A stretch of DNA of 64,000 nt, taken from assembly GCA_904066235.2 (NCBI GenBank), contig CAJFCV020000002.1, positions 1,984,001-2,048,000 of the forward strand, in the 5' to 3' direction. Under the pieces are notes generated by a model, which did not search any database, had not been told where the DNA came from, and worked only from the letters and a program-made list of their open reading frames with translations. Source of the DNA: Bursaphelenchus xylophilus (lineage: Eukaryota > Nematoda > Chromadorea > Rhabditida > Aphelenchoididae). Made by a program: the position numbers and the translations under genes. Positions 21,301-30,336 of the stretch are shown one piece after another. Positions within the stretch are counted from its first letter, which is position 1; each line of letters starts with the position of its first letter.

Positions 21301-21496
21301 CGCCTATTCGGATACAAAGACATTGGCAGAGAGGGAGCTGGAAGTGGAAACGGTTTGGATGCTGTTTTCCATAATTTTAGTCGCCGCAATCGCTCTGGCT
21401 TTATTGGTAATCGTGTTGTGCTTGTGCTTGTTGAAGGAGAAACGAGGTCGTCGAAGAGTTTATCGACCAAGTCCGGTGAAATTTATTCAGTCATAA
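15386..21496 (+). CDS. Transmembrane carboxylesterase-like protein (probably non-catalytic)
   Basis: Seven exons: 15386-15517, 16158-16349, 16901-17105, 17774-18006, 19217-19698, 19824-19927, 20991-21496, giving 617 residues. Signal peptide: MSHPLLWFLLCFISHGVC. The type-B carboxylesterase/neuroligin fold is shown by SIPYAEPP, LRFRRPF, SEDCLYLSVF, IVFVRPNYRMGLLGFL, NVGLHDLRLAL, FGGDPNRITIFG, and WGPRFDQDLLP. The nucleophile elbow is GSSYG (Ser205) and a DWHGAGYYLFDFP segment can supply the His. The oxyanion-hole HGG is replaced by HDLIG (119-123), so hydrolysis is doubtful. An acidic linker (EEASESEEEE, ENDDNDDQNEEDN) leads to a single membrane segment (571-597) and a basic 20-residue tail. 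This layout suits an adhesion protein of the neuroligin/gliotactin class (inference). Introns 1-4 and 6 are packed with palindromic elements. AATAAA is at 21523-21528. BUD23 ends 352 bases upstream on the same strand. Confidence 0.85.
15806..15952. repeat. F1 MITE, 'TGGATT' subfamily
   Basis: Termini TTAGTCTGTAGGGAAAATAATG and CATTATTTTCCCGACAGACTGA, flanked by TA. Interior has the subfamily words GGATTC, CATCGCTTTGCAACGGCTAG and AAAATCCAC. In intron 1 of the esterase-like gene. Confidence 0.85.
16701..16855. repeat. F1 MITE
   Basis: TCAGTCTGTCGGGAAAATAA start; decayed right end (TTATTTTATCGACAGACTCG). Interior GCGCCGATCGCATCGCTGAA and CGGCGGCGATGCGATTTT are shared with 17522-17660 and others. 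Esterase-like gene intron 2. Confidence 0.8.
17138..17519. repeat. TIR element, family F7 variant, with CCGGAGCC-rich core
   Basis: Inverted ends CGTCGCGGCAAAAAGTCCTTG and CAAGGACTTTTTGCCGCGACT, flanked by TA. The loop is filled with repeats of GGCTCCG and CGGAGCC, including a run of GGCTCGGAGCCG-like words at about 17370-17465. Related to the elements at 23416-23589 and 55213-55471. It abuts an F1 element sharing the same TA. Confidence 0.75.
17522..17660. repeat. F1 MITE, 'GAGCAC' subfamily
   Basis: TCATTCTGTCGGGAAAATAATGAGCAC at the left (imperfect first bases) and GTGCTCATTATTTTCCCGAC at the right, followed by AGACTGA and TA. Lies next to the F7 variant. Confidence 0.85.
18117..18280. 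repeat. F1 MITE, 'GAGCAC' subfamily
   Basis: Decayed left end (GTTTTTCGGGAAAATAATGA) and right end GTGCTCATTATTTTCCAGAC. In intron 4 of the esterase-like gene, at the left edge of the nested F3 composite. Confidence 0.8.
18464..19052. repeat. F13 palindromic element inside F3
   Basis: Left end GTTTTTCGGGTCAACAC, then CGATACGGGGTGTAGGGC. Right end TCGTTGACCCGAAAAGTCG. The same element is at 36199-36603, where TTTTCGGGTC, GATAAGCTATCCTAGG-type and CGATACGGGGYGTAGGGC words recur. In both places it sits inside F3. Confidence 0.75.
18597..18878. repeat. F8 palindrome inside F13 inside F3
   Basis: A hairpin with about 100-base arms: ATATAAGGCGCGTGCGTTCT then ACTTC, ACCCGCATTTCTTGTCTG and GGGCCCGCTAGACAAG, all found again as complement on the right, ending AGAACGCACGCGCCTTATAT. 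It is the third nesting level in esterase-like intron 4. Confidence 0.85.
20058..20628. repeat. F4 TIR element with a tRNA-like insert
   Basis: Same termini as the copy at 10411-10869 (CAAGGAAAGTACTTCTATGG...GTACTTTCCTTG) with TTA on both sides. Arms of about 110 bases are well conserved (GGTCGAGATATATATC, AATTAGGCAG). The loop differs from the other copy by a tRNA-like stretch at 20362-20432. In esterase-like intron 6. Confidence 0.8.
20362..20432 (-). pseudogene. tRNA-Ser-like pseudogene
   Basis: On the minus strand an excellent A box (TGGCCGAGTGG, complement 20413-20423) is followed by an anticodon loop TTGGAAA (anticodon GGA, serine) and a B-box-like GGTTCGGTTC (complement 20370-20379), then TTTTT. 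The D arm is near the tRNA-Ser consensus. However, the anticodon stem has mismatches, and the T stem and acceptor 3' strand do not pair, so it is unlikely to be a working tRNA. It may be the head of a tRNA-derived SINE. Confidence 0.65.
20637..20900. repeat. Imperfect tandem repeat of GTGACATGTTATACGATGAAAA-type units
   Basis: Units of about 55 bases built of AAAATGAAAAGATAGGGTGA, CATGTTATACGATG and AAAAAATTT recur at 20637, 20690 and 20733. Reverse-oriented relatives are at about 20830-20900 (TATAACATGTCACC). The core word is related to the F9 hairpins (GTGACATTTTATACGATG) at 50-53 kb. Confidence 0.6.
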
Positions 21497-21574
21497 ACTT
21501 CATTGATACGCATTTTGATTGCAATAAATATTTGTTTTGGAATGGAAGTTTGAAATTTCATTTCCCACGCGCAG

Positions 21575-21604
21575 AAAATCCATATTATTTTCCCGACAGA
21601 CCGG
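21575..21604. repeat. Solo F1 terminus
   Basis: ATCCATATTATTTTCCCGAC plus AGACCGGTA: a right end of the 'TGGATT' subfamily with no partner left end, 27 bases from a complete F1 copy. Confidence 0.7.
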
Positions 21605-21630
21605 TATGAAAATACTACAATTTATTATTA

Positions 21631-21790
21631 TAGTCTGTCGGGAAAATAATGAGCATTCTGTGGCTGTGGCCATCGCATCACTGACGTGAAAAAAATGCAA
21701 TTTGATTTTGTCCCGACACAATTCATTTTCTCGGCGGCGATGCGATTTTCCTTGCGACAGAATGCTCATTATGTATTTTCCCGACAGACC
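21631..21790. repeat. F1 MITE, 'GAGCAC' subfamily
   Basis: TAGTCTGTCGGGAAAATAAT at the left; TATTTTCCCGACAGACCTA at the right. The interior is CATCGCATCACTGACGTGAA and GGCGGCGATGCGATTTT, with a TGCGACAGAATGC near the right end. Confidence 0.85.
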
Positions 21791-22216
21791 TATAATCCAT
21801 TTTGCACGGTGCGGGTGGCTGTTGCTGCCGCATGGTCGCGTTGACGTAGCATGGCAGCACAGGGAGTCCTGCTCTCTGGGACTTTTTTTTGTGAATTGCG
21901 ACACTTCGTTTGGACGAAACGCAAAGTCGGCGGGAGACATTTTTGCAAAAAATTTTTTTTGTCTGTCCTGGGTTGCCGTGCGTAGCGGCCAATTTTCTAT
22001 CTCAAAGTTCGCTGAAAAATGGTCGGGCTCAGCTTGGAAAACAAGCCTGGAAAAATGAAAATTTTCTATATGTATTTAAAAAACACTTTTTTATCGTTAT
22101 GAGGTAACTTGTGCCTGGGCTGGCCTCGATTGTTTTGCAAAGTTTTCAGCTAACTTTCAGATATGAAATTTTCGTTGGGCTGTGGCTTCATTGTAGCCAG
22201 AATTGACAAATTTTTA

Positions 22217-22329
22217 TTAGTCTGCCGAGAAAATAAGAGCACAAAGTCCCTGCGCCACTCGAGTTGCTGAACTGAAAAGCAATTTAATTTTGCCGCGACC
22301 CCATTCATTTTACTTTCCCGACAGAATGA
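22217..22329. repeat. F1 MITE, internally deleted
   Basis: TTAGTCTGCCGAGAAAATAA left and ACTTTCCCGACAGAATGA right. Only 113 bases long, lacking the CGGCGATGCG part. Confidence 0.7.
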
Positions 22330-22627
22330 TATGGAAATTCGACGTCATGAAGCCGTTGTATTCCACGTCTTGCACACAAAACCAAACCAACTATGAGTCA
22401 GTTTCCATTTGTCCAATTCATTTATTACATAATAAGCCATTTATAACAATACATGCCAATTGATCGAACGCTGTGATATTTCATACCGCCGATACGTTAT
22501 ATAAACAATCTTAATGTTACTGATTTCCTCGTCATTATAAGAATTATGGAAATAAAATCTGTGGCGATTGTAGTTGAAAGCTCAGAAAAATTGCGTTGAA
22601 AGGAGGTAGGTCTCAAATCACCCGAAA

Positions 22628-24030
22628 TTATTGTTGATTATACCGGTTTTTGGGCTGAAAGAAAATGAATGGAAAGGTCACTGTTTTCTTGAAGTCATCC
22701 GGCCACATGGATTGCTCTGGAAGCTCAGTGCCACAGGGATTACAGCCCCAGCTCGGCTCAAAGTCCATCGGCTCTTCAGAAGGTAAGTCCGGAAAGTTGT
22801 GGCTGCCATCGTCGCAGTAGACGGCCAAATCGTTTTTATCATCAAAATCAGGGTCGCTAGGCGTGACGACGTCTTGTGGAAAAACTGGAGGCTCCTGGAG
22901 CGGGAGATCTTCGAGAAATCGAAGGAGAAGCCAGCATGAGCTTGAGGAATCATTGGTTGAAACGCGAGATTGATTTATTTCGCCGTCATTTTCCTTGTCT
23001 TTGGCTGGGCAGGAAAATTCTGACCAAACTGAAGATATTGACAACTTCTCAAAGTTTTCTGTGACATCCAACGCAGTATCTGCTAAAAAACACATAGGAA
23101 AAAGGTTGCCATAGACTTTTAGCTCATTAAAAAGCTTTTTTTTCAGTCTGCCGGGAAAATAATGAGCACAATGTTACATCCAATAACCGCCGAGAAAATG
23201 AATTTTGTCACGAGTGCCCAGTATTTTCCCGACATACAGCTACCGTACTAGAGCTACTGTAAAAAAGCCGTTTCTCAGCAAGTACTAGGCGGGTATAAAA
23301 TCAGCAAGTACTAGGCGGGTAAAAAGTTCTTAACTTGGCTTTGCATCGTGCGTGCGCCATTGCGAGGTGGCTTGGCTTTGCGCAGCCTCTTCAGAAATCG
23401 CTTTGCACTGTACTACTAGTCGCGGCATAAAGTCCTGACACATTTGCACAGTGCATTTTGTTTTTCTTTCGGACCCGTTGCGGTAATTCCCCGTTTTTGC
23501 ACTAGCGACATGCACTTTCGCGCGAGCCACTCCAATTTTCTCGCGCGACACCCGCGACGAATTGTGTCAGGACTTTATGGCGCGACTAGTACGTGGTTGG
23601 CGTGGACTGTGACCTTTTGGCAGAGAAGTGATACTACTCTCGGATAATGGTTCAATTGCAGATTCAATGCCCGTCATTGGTTTAGAACACATAACGCATA
23701 GGCTCAAGAGTTTGCGCATACGTATGAGAAACTTATAAGTCAAAACTTTTTCGTACCTTCCTCATAACTGTCGTGAATTACATCACAGTCAACGATTTCG
23801 AAATCCATCTCCATGTCCATGTTGTTGAATGGGTACACGTTTGATCTTGGACTGTATTGGACTGAGGGGTTGGGAACAGAACTTCTCATAAATGAATTTC
23901 GCAACGCCTTTTTTGACCCCGTTAAACTTGTTTCCGACTCTGCAAACCATGAGTCAAATTTGATACATGTTCTTGAAGATTTTTTTTTATTGTATCCTTG
24001 TGATTCATTACCGTATGACCAGCGGGAAAA
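22628..24030 (-). CDS. Orphan acidic protein, 5' end uncertain
   Basis: Two exons on minus are supported by frame and splice sites: 24030-23757 (donor GAAG|GTACGA) and 23082-22628 (acceptor GTTTTTTAG). Joined, they stay open to a TAA. If translation starts at the first in-frame Met (23889, MRSSVPN) the product has 195 residues. The frame is open back to 24030, just after an ACTAATAG that could be an acceptor, so an upstream exon may exist (up to 242 residues here). The protein is Ser-, Asp- and Glu-rich, with stretches such as FNNMDMEMDFEIVDCDVIHD, DPDFDDKNDLAVYCDD and SEEPMDFEPSWGCNPCG. No domain, signal peptide or membrane segment was recognised. It lies head to tail with the orphan gene at 24992-26217, but the proteins are not alike. 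Confidence 0.55.
23143..23240. repeat. F1 MITE, internally deleted
   Basis: TCAGTCTGCCGGGAAAATAA left end and AGTATTTTCCCGACATAC right end, in the intron of the orphan gene. About 98 bases. Confidence 0.7.
23275..23326. repeat. Tandem duplication of a 26-base unit
   Basis: TCAGCAAGTACTAGGCGGGT followed by A-rich bases occurs twice in a row. TACTAGGCGGG is also the terminus of the F7 element at 55213, so this is probably a decayed F7 end. Confidence 0.7.
23416..23589. repeat. TIR element, family F7
   Basis: CTAGTCGCGGCATAAAGTCC TGACACA at the left; TGTGTCAGGACTTTATGGCG CGACTAG at the right; TA on both sides. The interior contains TTTGCACAGTGCATTTT. In the intron of the orphan gene. Confidence 0.8.
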
Positions 24031-24101
24031 CTATTAGTAATCGCCTGTTTGTGTCAGCCAATTTTTAATTTTTTTTCTTCATAGCCAAAATTGAAATACA
24101 A

Positions 24102-24218
24102 TAAATCGCCTCGTCGCAGATGCGCACCAAATCTCGAGGCGCGGCTGGCCATCGCAGAGCGATGATGGGTTCAAGGCGCGACCGGTCCAAATCAATTTTT
24201 TTTTCCGGCAGACTGATA
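24102..24218. repeat. F1 MITE, truncated left
   Basis: The interior words of the 'TGGATT' subfamily (GCAGAGCGATGATGGG, CAAGGCGCGACC) and a right end TTTTTCCGGCAGACTGATA are present. The left terminus is missing. Confidence 0.65.
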
Positions 24219-24263
24219 TTTCTGTTGTCTTACTGGGCTTTTTCAAACGTGCGTAGACTTTTT

Positions 24264-24430
24264 GTCAGCCTGTTGTAAAATAACGGCTGGTCGTTGCAGT
24301 AAAACCTTTCCCTTTGTCAAAAAAATGTTGCAGTCGCGCAAGCAAATCTCCAGATGCGGCTAGCCGTCGCAAAGCGATGATGGGCGACTTCAAGGCGCGA
24401 CCAATCCAAATTATTTTCCCGACACGCTGA
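24264..24430. repeat. F1 MITE, 'TGGATT' subfamily, decayed
   Basis: TCAGCCTGTTGTAAAATAAC left; GCAAAGCGATGATGGGCGAC and AATTATTTTCCCGACACGCTGA right. Confidence 0.75.
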
Positions 24431-24613
24431 TATTGCGGCGTATAAGGCATTTTGCCCTTTTTCTCACACGCACTGTGCACTTTCCTGGTTTTCGCACAGT
24501 ATGTTTGAAAAAAGGGAAAGAGTGTGAAAAGTGAAATGCACTATGCAAAATGGAGTTTTAGCATTTCGACAAAAGGTTTATGCACTTTTCAAAAATCGTA
24601 GTATTCTTTTATA

Positions 24614-24732
24614 TCAGTCTATCGGGAAAATAATAAGCACTTTTTAGCATTAAAAGGTCGCGGAAAAATCAATTTTCTTTTATAAACACGATCGCCGCAG
24701 CAACACTGTGCTCATTATTTTCCCGACAGAAT
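24614..24732. repeat. F1 MITE, internally deleted
   Basis: TCAGTCTATCGGGAAAATAA left, GCTCATTATTTTCCCGACAG right, about 119 bases. Confidence 0.75.
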
Positions 24733-24991
24733 AATATTTTATTTTATACAAATATTACTAATATTTATGTATTTTTCTGAAAATCCAGTTCTTGGGGACA
24801 AAATTGAAACAGAACAGGAACATTTTTGTCATCTATGTTGTTAATTACACATGATAACAGTTGAATTTCATAGACAAATATGCATAAAAAAGTTTATTCA
24901 AGGTCTAAAGCTTTTACTCAGAACCCATAAAGCGCTATAACCCGTAAATTTTAATTGAAGATACCATGTCCACCGGTATTATACATTTTGG

Positions 24992-26217
24992 TTACTTTCC
25001 CCAGCAGTGATAGCAGAAGCACACATCAAAGTTGAGACGATCATCTGTATCATGAATTTTGGGACGGAAAGACCGACAATAGGCAGTGTAGCAACAGTGG
25101 AGACAAAAGCAAGCGCCAATAATGAAATGCTTATAGTGACTGGGAATATACAGGGATTTTGGTGGGTATCGAGGACCAGGCTGGCAGAAAGTGTCATAGT
25201 CTATGTAGTCAAAAAAGTTGGCCACGTTGAAACAACCGTTAGTTTTTGATGTAGATCTTGCGTTATTGTAGATTGAAGAAGAACTTGTGCAATTTTCATC
25301 TTCCAACTGGCTCCACAGAAGATGAGAATGCGGTCTTTCGGATATGGCGCTGCTTCTGCCACTTGGCGGATGGCTTAGGAGAGACCAGGGACTGTCGTTT
25401 GTGCTTCGAAACCCGCTCGAAGTACCGTGTGAAACGGGGCTATCAGTTTGAGAAAATCTCTTTTGATAAAGGAGTAATGTTGCATCGTCTTGTCGCTGCT
25501 GATTTGTCGTGAGTGGGAGGTCATCTGAAAGATAAATTGATTAAAATGATCACCGTGACAGTTGGAGTTATCTAATGTTAGGAAGTGTGTAACTTTTAGA
25601 AATTGTCCAATACACGATCCATATTTTGATGGGACTCTTCGAACCAGTATCGGCTCTCGGGAAAGTAATGAGCACAAACCAAAATGCCGCGCCAAGAGCG
25701 TTGCTAAAGTCAGAAGCAATCTGATTTTCTCGCGACATTTATTTTCTCCGCGGCGATGCGATTTTCAATGCGACAGAGTGGTCATTCCTTTCCCGACAGC
25801 CTGATGCACTATTCTCTCTTTTTTTTTCAAATTTTGCCTCGAAGCCGCGCTGTGCAAAAACTCCCATTTTGCACCGTCAACTTCGCCGCTTTGATGTTTC
25901 CGAAGCGATTCCGCGCGGTGGATGAAAATGCATAGTGCAAGATATATTTGAAAAGGCACCATGCAAAAAAGGGCAAAATGGACTGCTCGGCGCGACGAAA
26001 AAAACTATGCAGTTTTGGGAAAGCCAAGTGACTATGTCACAATGTTATATAGCACATTGTGACTTCACTAGCTATTTATTTGTAAATCTGGTGTAGATTT
26101 TCACTCACTTGATTTGGAAAACATCCTCGACGCATTGGCACGATCATTTTCAGAATCAGTAGCAAAGGGCAAATCTCCCCAGGCTTTCAGATTCTCTCGA
26201 TTAAAAAAGTTGTCCAT
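24992..26217 (-). CDS. Orphan protein with a Cys-rich C-terminus
   Basis: Two exons on minus: 26217-26109 and 25524-24992, joined TCAA|GTGAGT to TTTCAG|ATGACC in phase 1, giving 213 residues. It starts MDNFFNRENLKAWGDLPF. The middle is Ser/Gln-rich (TTNQQRQDD, SGRSSAISERPHSHLLW). The last 90 residues hold a cysteine/aromatic cluster: NGCFNVANFFDYIDYDTFCQ, ACFCLHCCYTAYC, and VCFCYHCWGK at the very end. The Cys spacing might bind metal or form disulphides, but no signal peptide is seen and no known domain was recognised. A CCCTACAG acceptor 16 bases before the ATG (exon edge 26233) suggests trans-splicing and supports a real start. AATAAA on minus lies near 24890. The 584-bp intron contains an F1 element and a small hairpin at about 26029-26070. 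Confidence 0.7.
25649..25804. repeat. F1 MITE, 'GAGCAC' subfamily, decayed ends
   Basis: CTCTCGGGAAAGTAATGAGC left; GCGGCGATGCGATTTTCAAT and CCTTTCCCGACAGCCTGA right. Within the intron of the Cys-rich orphan. Confidence 0.75.
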
Positions 26218-26539
26218 GGCGGTCTCAAGAAAGCTGTAGGGAAAACAAGCGAATGTCTGAGTGTCTAAAATCTGACTTTAAAAGGTGTTTCGAAATGTTT
26301 ATACCCCCTCTGGGCGTTTGAGAAAAGCGAGTTACAAGAAGAGCAGCCAATCAGAGACCAGCTAAAAATTTCTTTTTTTGCTTCGAACTGCTGATTCATA
26401 AGCTTTGAGGGGAAAATGCTTGGATAATGATTTTACATTCTCAAAAAAAAAAAGAAAAAAGAAACGTTTTGGTCTTTCGAACTGTAAGTTTTCGATATTT
26501 GTCATCCCATAGAGGCGCAATATCGATTATGCGCAGCTA

Positions 26540-26628
26540 TCAGTCTGTCGGGAAAATAGTGGCGGGGTCCTCAACGCTTGCTATCGCCCATCATTGCTTT
26601 GCGTGGTAAGCCGCAGCTGTAAACTTGG
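26540..26628. repeat. F1 MITE left half, 'TGGATT' subfamily
   Basis: TCAGTCTGTCGGGAAAATAG, then GCCCATCATTGCTTTGCG. It ends abruptly where another inverted repeat (about 26641-26758, GTCGCGTATATCATATTT... ATATGACATATACGCGG) begins. Confidence 0.65.
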
Positions 26629-26781
26629 CAATTGCCCGCGATGTCGCGTATATCATATTTTAACCCCAGAAAATTTTCGCATGCATTTTGCAGGGACAAC
26701 CGAGATATTAAAAACGATCTTTTGCGAAATTTTGAATGAAATATGACATATACGCGGCCTAGGAGTCCCGCGTCTGTATGT

Positions 26782-26921
26782 AGCCGTTTGTCGAGAAAAT
26801 AATGAGCATTTTGACGCACCGGAAAACGCGTCACACCTGAGAAAATGAATTGTTTCGTGGCGAAATCAAATTGCTTTTCAATTGAGCGATATTGCGCTCA
26901 TTATTTCCCCGACAGAGCTGT
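26782..26921. repeat. F1 MITE, 'GAGCAC' subfamily
   Basis: GTTTGTCGAGAAAATAATGA left; CGCTCATTATTTCCCCGACA right. About 140 bases. Confidence 0.75.
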
Positions 26922-27332
26922 ATTAGAAGCATGTTTTCTTGTGCCAAATATCATCAAAATTTGAGCTGTTCTCCTACATATTAGGTGGCCGTTCCCCAGT
27001 TTAACCAGTCTATTTTGTATTTTAAGATTCATTGTTCACACTAAAACCACCGTAATCAGATTGTTGAACCCACCAAAGATAGCTAATATAATTTCCGTTT
27101 CGACACTATTTCCATGCGACTTGTTCGGGCTTGTCACAGTGACGTTCGTCTTGTAATCTTAGCCAATTTATTAGCAGTTGCTTTGCCAATTACGGGTTCT
27201 AATGTGGCTCCTTCAAAATGCACAAAATTTCGACATGTACTAACCCAGTTATAGTCTTTCGTTATATCAATTACAGCTTTTACACAAGCTTTCCGATTAC
27301 CTAGTTATGCACGGAAAAACACTCCCGGCAAA

Positions 27333-30300
27333 ATGTTGGCCAGAGATCTGTACCGAATCTACTCGGTAATCGTAATGATTATGTCGATTATATTGTGCAC
27401 TCTTGTCCTAGTACTATCGTACAAACTTCATCGACAAAATAAACAGCGGGATTATGCGTGGATTTTGGGCTTTAGTATCTTTATTGACCTACTGTATTCG
27501 ATTGCATTGGGGAATGCGATGATGGTAGGTTGGAACTGGGGGTTATTGGCGAATGTCTCAACTAGGAAGACATTCAGCGTGCCAGGGGTGTATTCAGAGT
27601 TCGAGCGAAACTTCATTTTATATGTATTTACAAGGGAAGGCTATCAAGTGCGATGCGCGGTCAAACTGAGATAAGCTAAAACAGTCAGGAATGGATTGCC
27701 GATTAGCCAAAAAAAAAAGACTTACAGGGTGACCCAAAATAACGGAGACAAAAGATTTCCCGTTTTTTCTGCGGCCTATGAAGATTCATGAGTGATTCCT
27801 TATTTATACTACAGTACCACGTTAGTGTAGTTTTATATACCGGAAGTTTTGTTGTACGACGCTCTTGTGCCTTGAACCACATCAATATATCCGGTTGACC
27901 CGGACCTTTCTGCCCGTGGGGTCTTTTTGCAAGAAAGCTGCCTTACTCAAAAAAGAAAATTCGGAATAGTTTGAGATTTGCTGTGCTTAATTATCATAAT
28001 ATGGCCTTTAAAACGAGCCATCGTGCTATGCTCAACTATCGATGGTTCAAAAGTTACAGCCGATTATTTTCAGGGAGTTGAAGTGCAAAAATCGGCCTTT
28101 TTTGAAAATGTAGGCGTAAAAAGGAGTTTAAATGTTAGATAAGGCAAAATGTAATATGAGTTACTAGAAAATGATTAGAGGAACACCATAGAACCAAAAA
28201 AGAAACATTTTGTAACTGCTACGGAATGCTATTTGGTAATAACTAGAGTTGTGCCTTATTTTTGCCTTAGGCGGAATACCAGTCGAGCCGGTGACACATA
28301 AAGACCGAAAGTGCCCTAGGCCGATTCTCAAGAGTCGTATTCATAAGTGTACAAGAGCAGAATGCGCCGTTTTTATCTATCTTGTCATTTTGTTATCGAT
28401 AACCCATCTTTCTCAAAGCCGCGTGCCATGGGGTAGTTCTGGGCGAGAAACTTGTCAAGGAAAATCTGTTGCAACCAGCAAGCAATCACAGCTTTTTCCA
28501 GAATTATTGTATTTATGAATAGAATACGTTCTAGCGGTTTTAGCTTTATTCTAAAAAAACTGAATTTTTTATCGAAAAAATTTGGAAAAAATGGCGATCT
28601 TCAATGTTGAGATTGATACCACCGTAGAAATAAAAACCGTAGCCCAGAAACCTACATAACTGCTTGCTTAGAGACGTAGTAGTCTAGCAAAACAAATGAA
28701 CTTGCCATTTCTGCGGCTGTAGTACAGCCATGCTCAACAACACAAAGAAAACCAAAGTTGAGGGCCAAAAAAACGGCGCAAGGCATTTTTGTTAAGCTGT
28801 AACTTTTTACTGCGACATGATGACTCCGCCAAATTTTTGTGGATTATAGAGAAAGTCTTATAGAATATTACCCACTGTCGCTTGTGTTTCTATAACGCCC
28901 GGGTTTCGCGGTGGGACCCTTCCAAAATTTGTCTCCGTTATTTTGGGTCACCCTGTAAAAAAACGTTTTGTCGGGGAAGAAATGGGGAAGTTTTGGGGCG
29001 AGAGAGTGTGTTTTTGCGCGTCTTTCTCTGTCTTCTCTGCGAAATCAAGACGAAGTGTAAAAAACCGATAGCAAAGGGTCTATTCTGATCGCCGGACTCC
29101 TCAGTTTGACATGTGACGCTCAGACTTTTTTTAAAGTTTTTGCACACAATGGGGCAGGGTATCGACCCCAGCTATCGATTCCTGAATATTTTAGGTTTCA
29201 CAATACTTGTTGATCTTATCTTGAGAGTACGCCAATGAGGAGAGCGGTTCGAGAGGGAAATCGGGATGAAGCTCTTCGCGCTAAAATTCATAAAAAATTT
29301 CTTCACTTCCAGTACAATTTCTTTATTTATTGTTCTCATACAACCATTTCTTTGTTTCAGACCGCCATCACCACTTCCAAATATCTTTTCGAAACAGTTG
29401 AAAATCCCCTTCTCCAAAATGTCTCGCCCACAATGATTGATATTTCCATTCTCACTGCTAGCTACACAACTTCGCTGGTACCCGCCAACAACGCGGTCCA
29501 CTTCTGGTACCGCTACTGCATTCTTTGCAAAAGCAACAAGTGGCCTAAAGCCCGTTATTTCAAGACGTATGGAGTCTGTGTGGTCTACATGACACTGGTG
29601 TGTGCAATGTTTTTCGTTTGCCGCGATCGGCAGTCGGAAGAGAGTGTGAGGAATATTTTGGAGAACACCAAGCTCGATCATGTTCAGCGGCACATTTCGA
29701 TGAGATTGGTGGGGTTTTTGACTCGAAATTTTTTACTATCAGAAAAATAATAGTCGGAAAAATGTTCAGAACGTCTTAAAAACGAACACTAAACTTCCCA
29801 AGAATTTGTTGCAAAAATCAAAAAATTGCGATTTTTTTCAAAGTTTATTGCAGGACAAGCCAATTGTGATGATCTGCACGGTTCACTACGGAATCATGGT
29901 ACTGCTTGAATACGGCATCATGTGCTTCTTTGGGTTCAAAATTATCCAGAAAATCCGCGATCACCACAGCCATGTAAGGAGCGCCACTCAACAAGCGCAG
30001 AAGAACGTGGTAACCGTCATGATATTACAGGTATGTTGGTAAAATCATTGATAGTATATCGGCTTTTAGGCAGCATATCCCATTGTTGTCTCGGTAATCC
30101 CCGGATTTGGGGTTGCCTGCCTCATTGTTGCCGGCTATCACCTCGAACAAGTGGCTTACATTGCGTCAGCCTTCCTTCAGCTAATGCCTATATTGAGCAC
30201 GTTGACTGTGCTCTTGTTCTTGCCTTCCTATCGACGAGTTTTCGTTCAGACAACAAAGTTGTTTGTCGATTCAAATGTCACAATTACGACGACAATGGAC

Positions 30301-30336
30301 GAAAGGAAGCAGACGAGAAGCTTTCATGGGGTTTAA
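27333..30336 (+). CDS. Srd-type seven-transmembrane chemoreceptor
   Basis: Four exons, all phase 0: 27333-27524, 29361-29708, 29854-30030, 30070-30336, giving 327 residues. Hydrophobic segments alternate with short loops: IYSVIVMIMSIILCTLVLVL, WILGFSIFIDLLYSIAL, the YGVCVVYMTLVCAMFFV segment, IMVLLEYGIMCFFGF, YPIVVSVIPGFGVACLIVAG, and a last pair ending LMPILSTLTVLLFLPSYRRV. The closing P-x5-LP-x-YRR pattern with an extended cytoplasmic tail is typical of the nematode-specific str-superfamily chemoreceptors, here most like srd. Such receptors act in chemosensory neurons through G proteins; the ligand is unknown. Donor ATTG|GTGGGG of exon 2 is weak but the frame demands it. Intron 1 (1.84 kb) is swollen by a TA-flanked element (27725-28955). 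An AATTACAG acceptor ends at 27276, 56 bases before the ATG. Confidence 0.85.
27725..28955. mobile_element. TA-flanked element with CAGGGTGACCC ends, Tc1/mariner-sized
   Basis: Terminal inverted repeats CAGGGTGACCCAAAATAACG (then GAGACAAA) and their complement at the right, with TA duplicated at both ends (27723-27724, 28956-28957). Total 1231 bp is the size of a whole mariner element, and the termini and TA target fit Tc1/mariner. No long frame exists (best 89 codons at 28249-28518) and no DD(D/E) transposase motif could be seen on either strand. It is either a decayed or a non-autonomous element. It lies inside intron 1 of the chemoreceptor gene. Confidence 0.8.

Larger units (their letters stand above)
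21497..22627. other. Convergent spacer between the esterase-like gene and the first orphan gene
   Basis: Contains the 3' UTR and AATAAA (21523-21528) of the esterase-like gene, a solo F1 end, two F1 copies, and unannotated sequence at 21800-22200 with no recognisable coding potential. The minus-strand orphan gene probably terminates near 22420, where TTTATT on plus gives AATAAA on minus. Confidence 0.5.
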
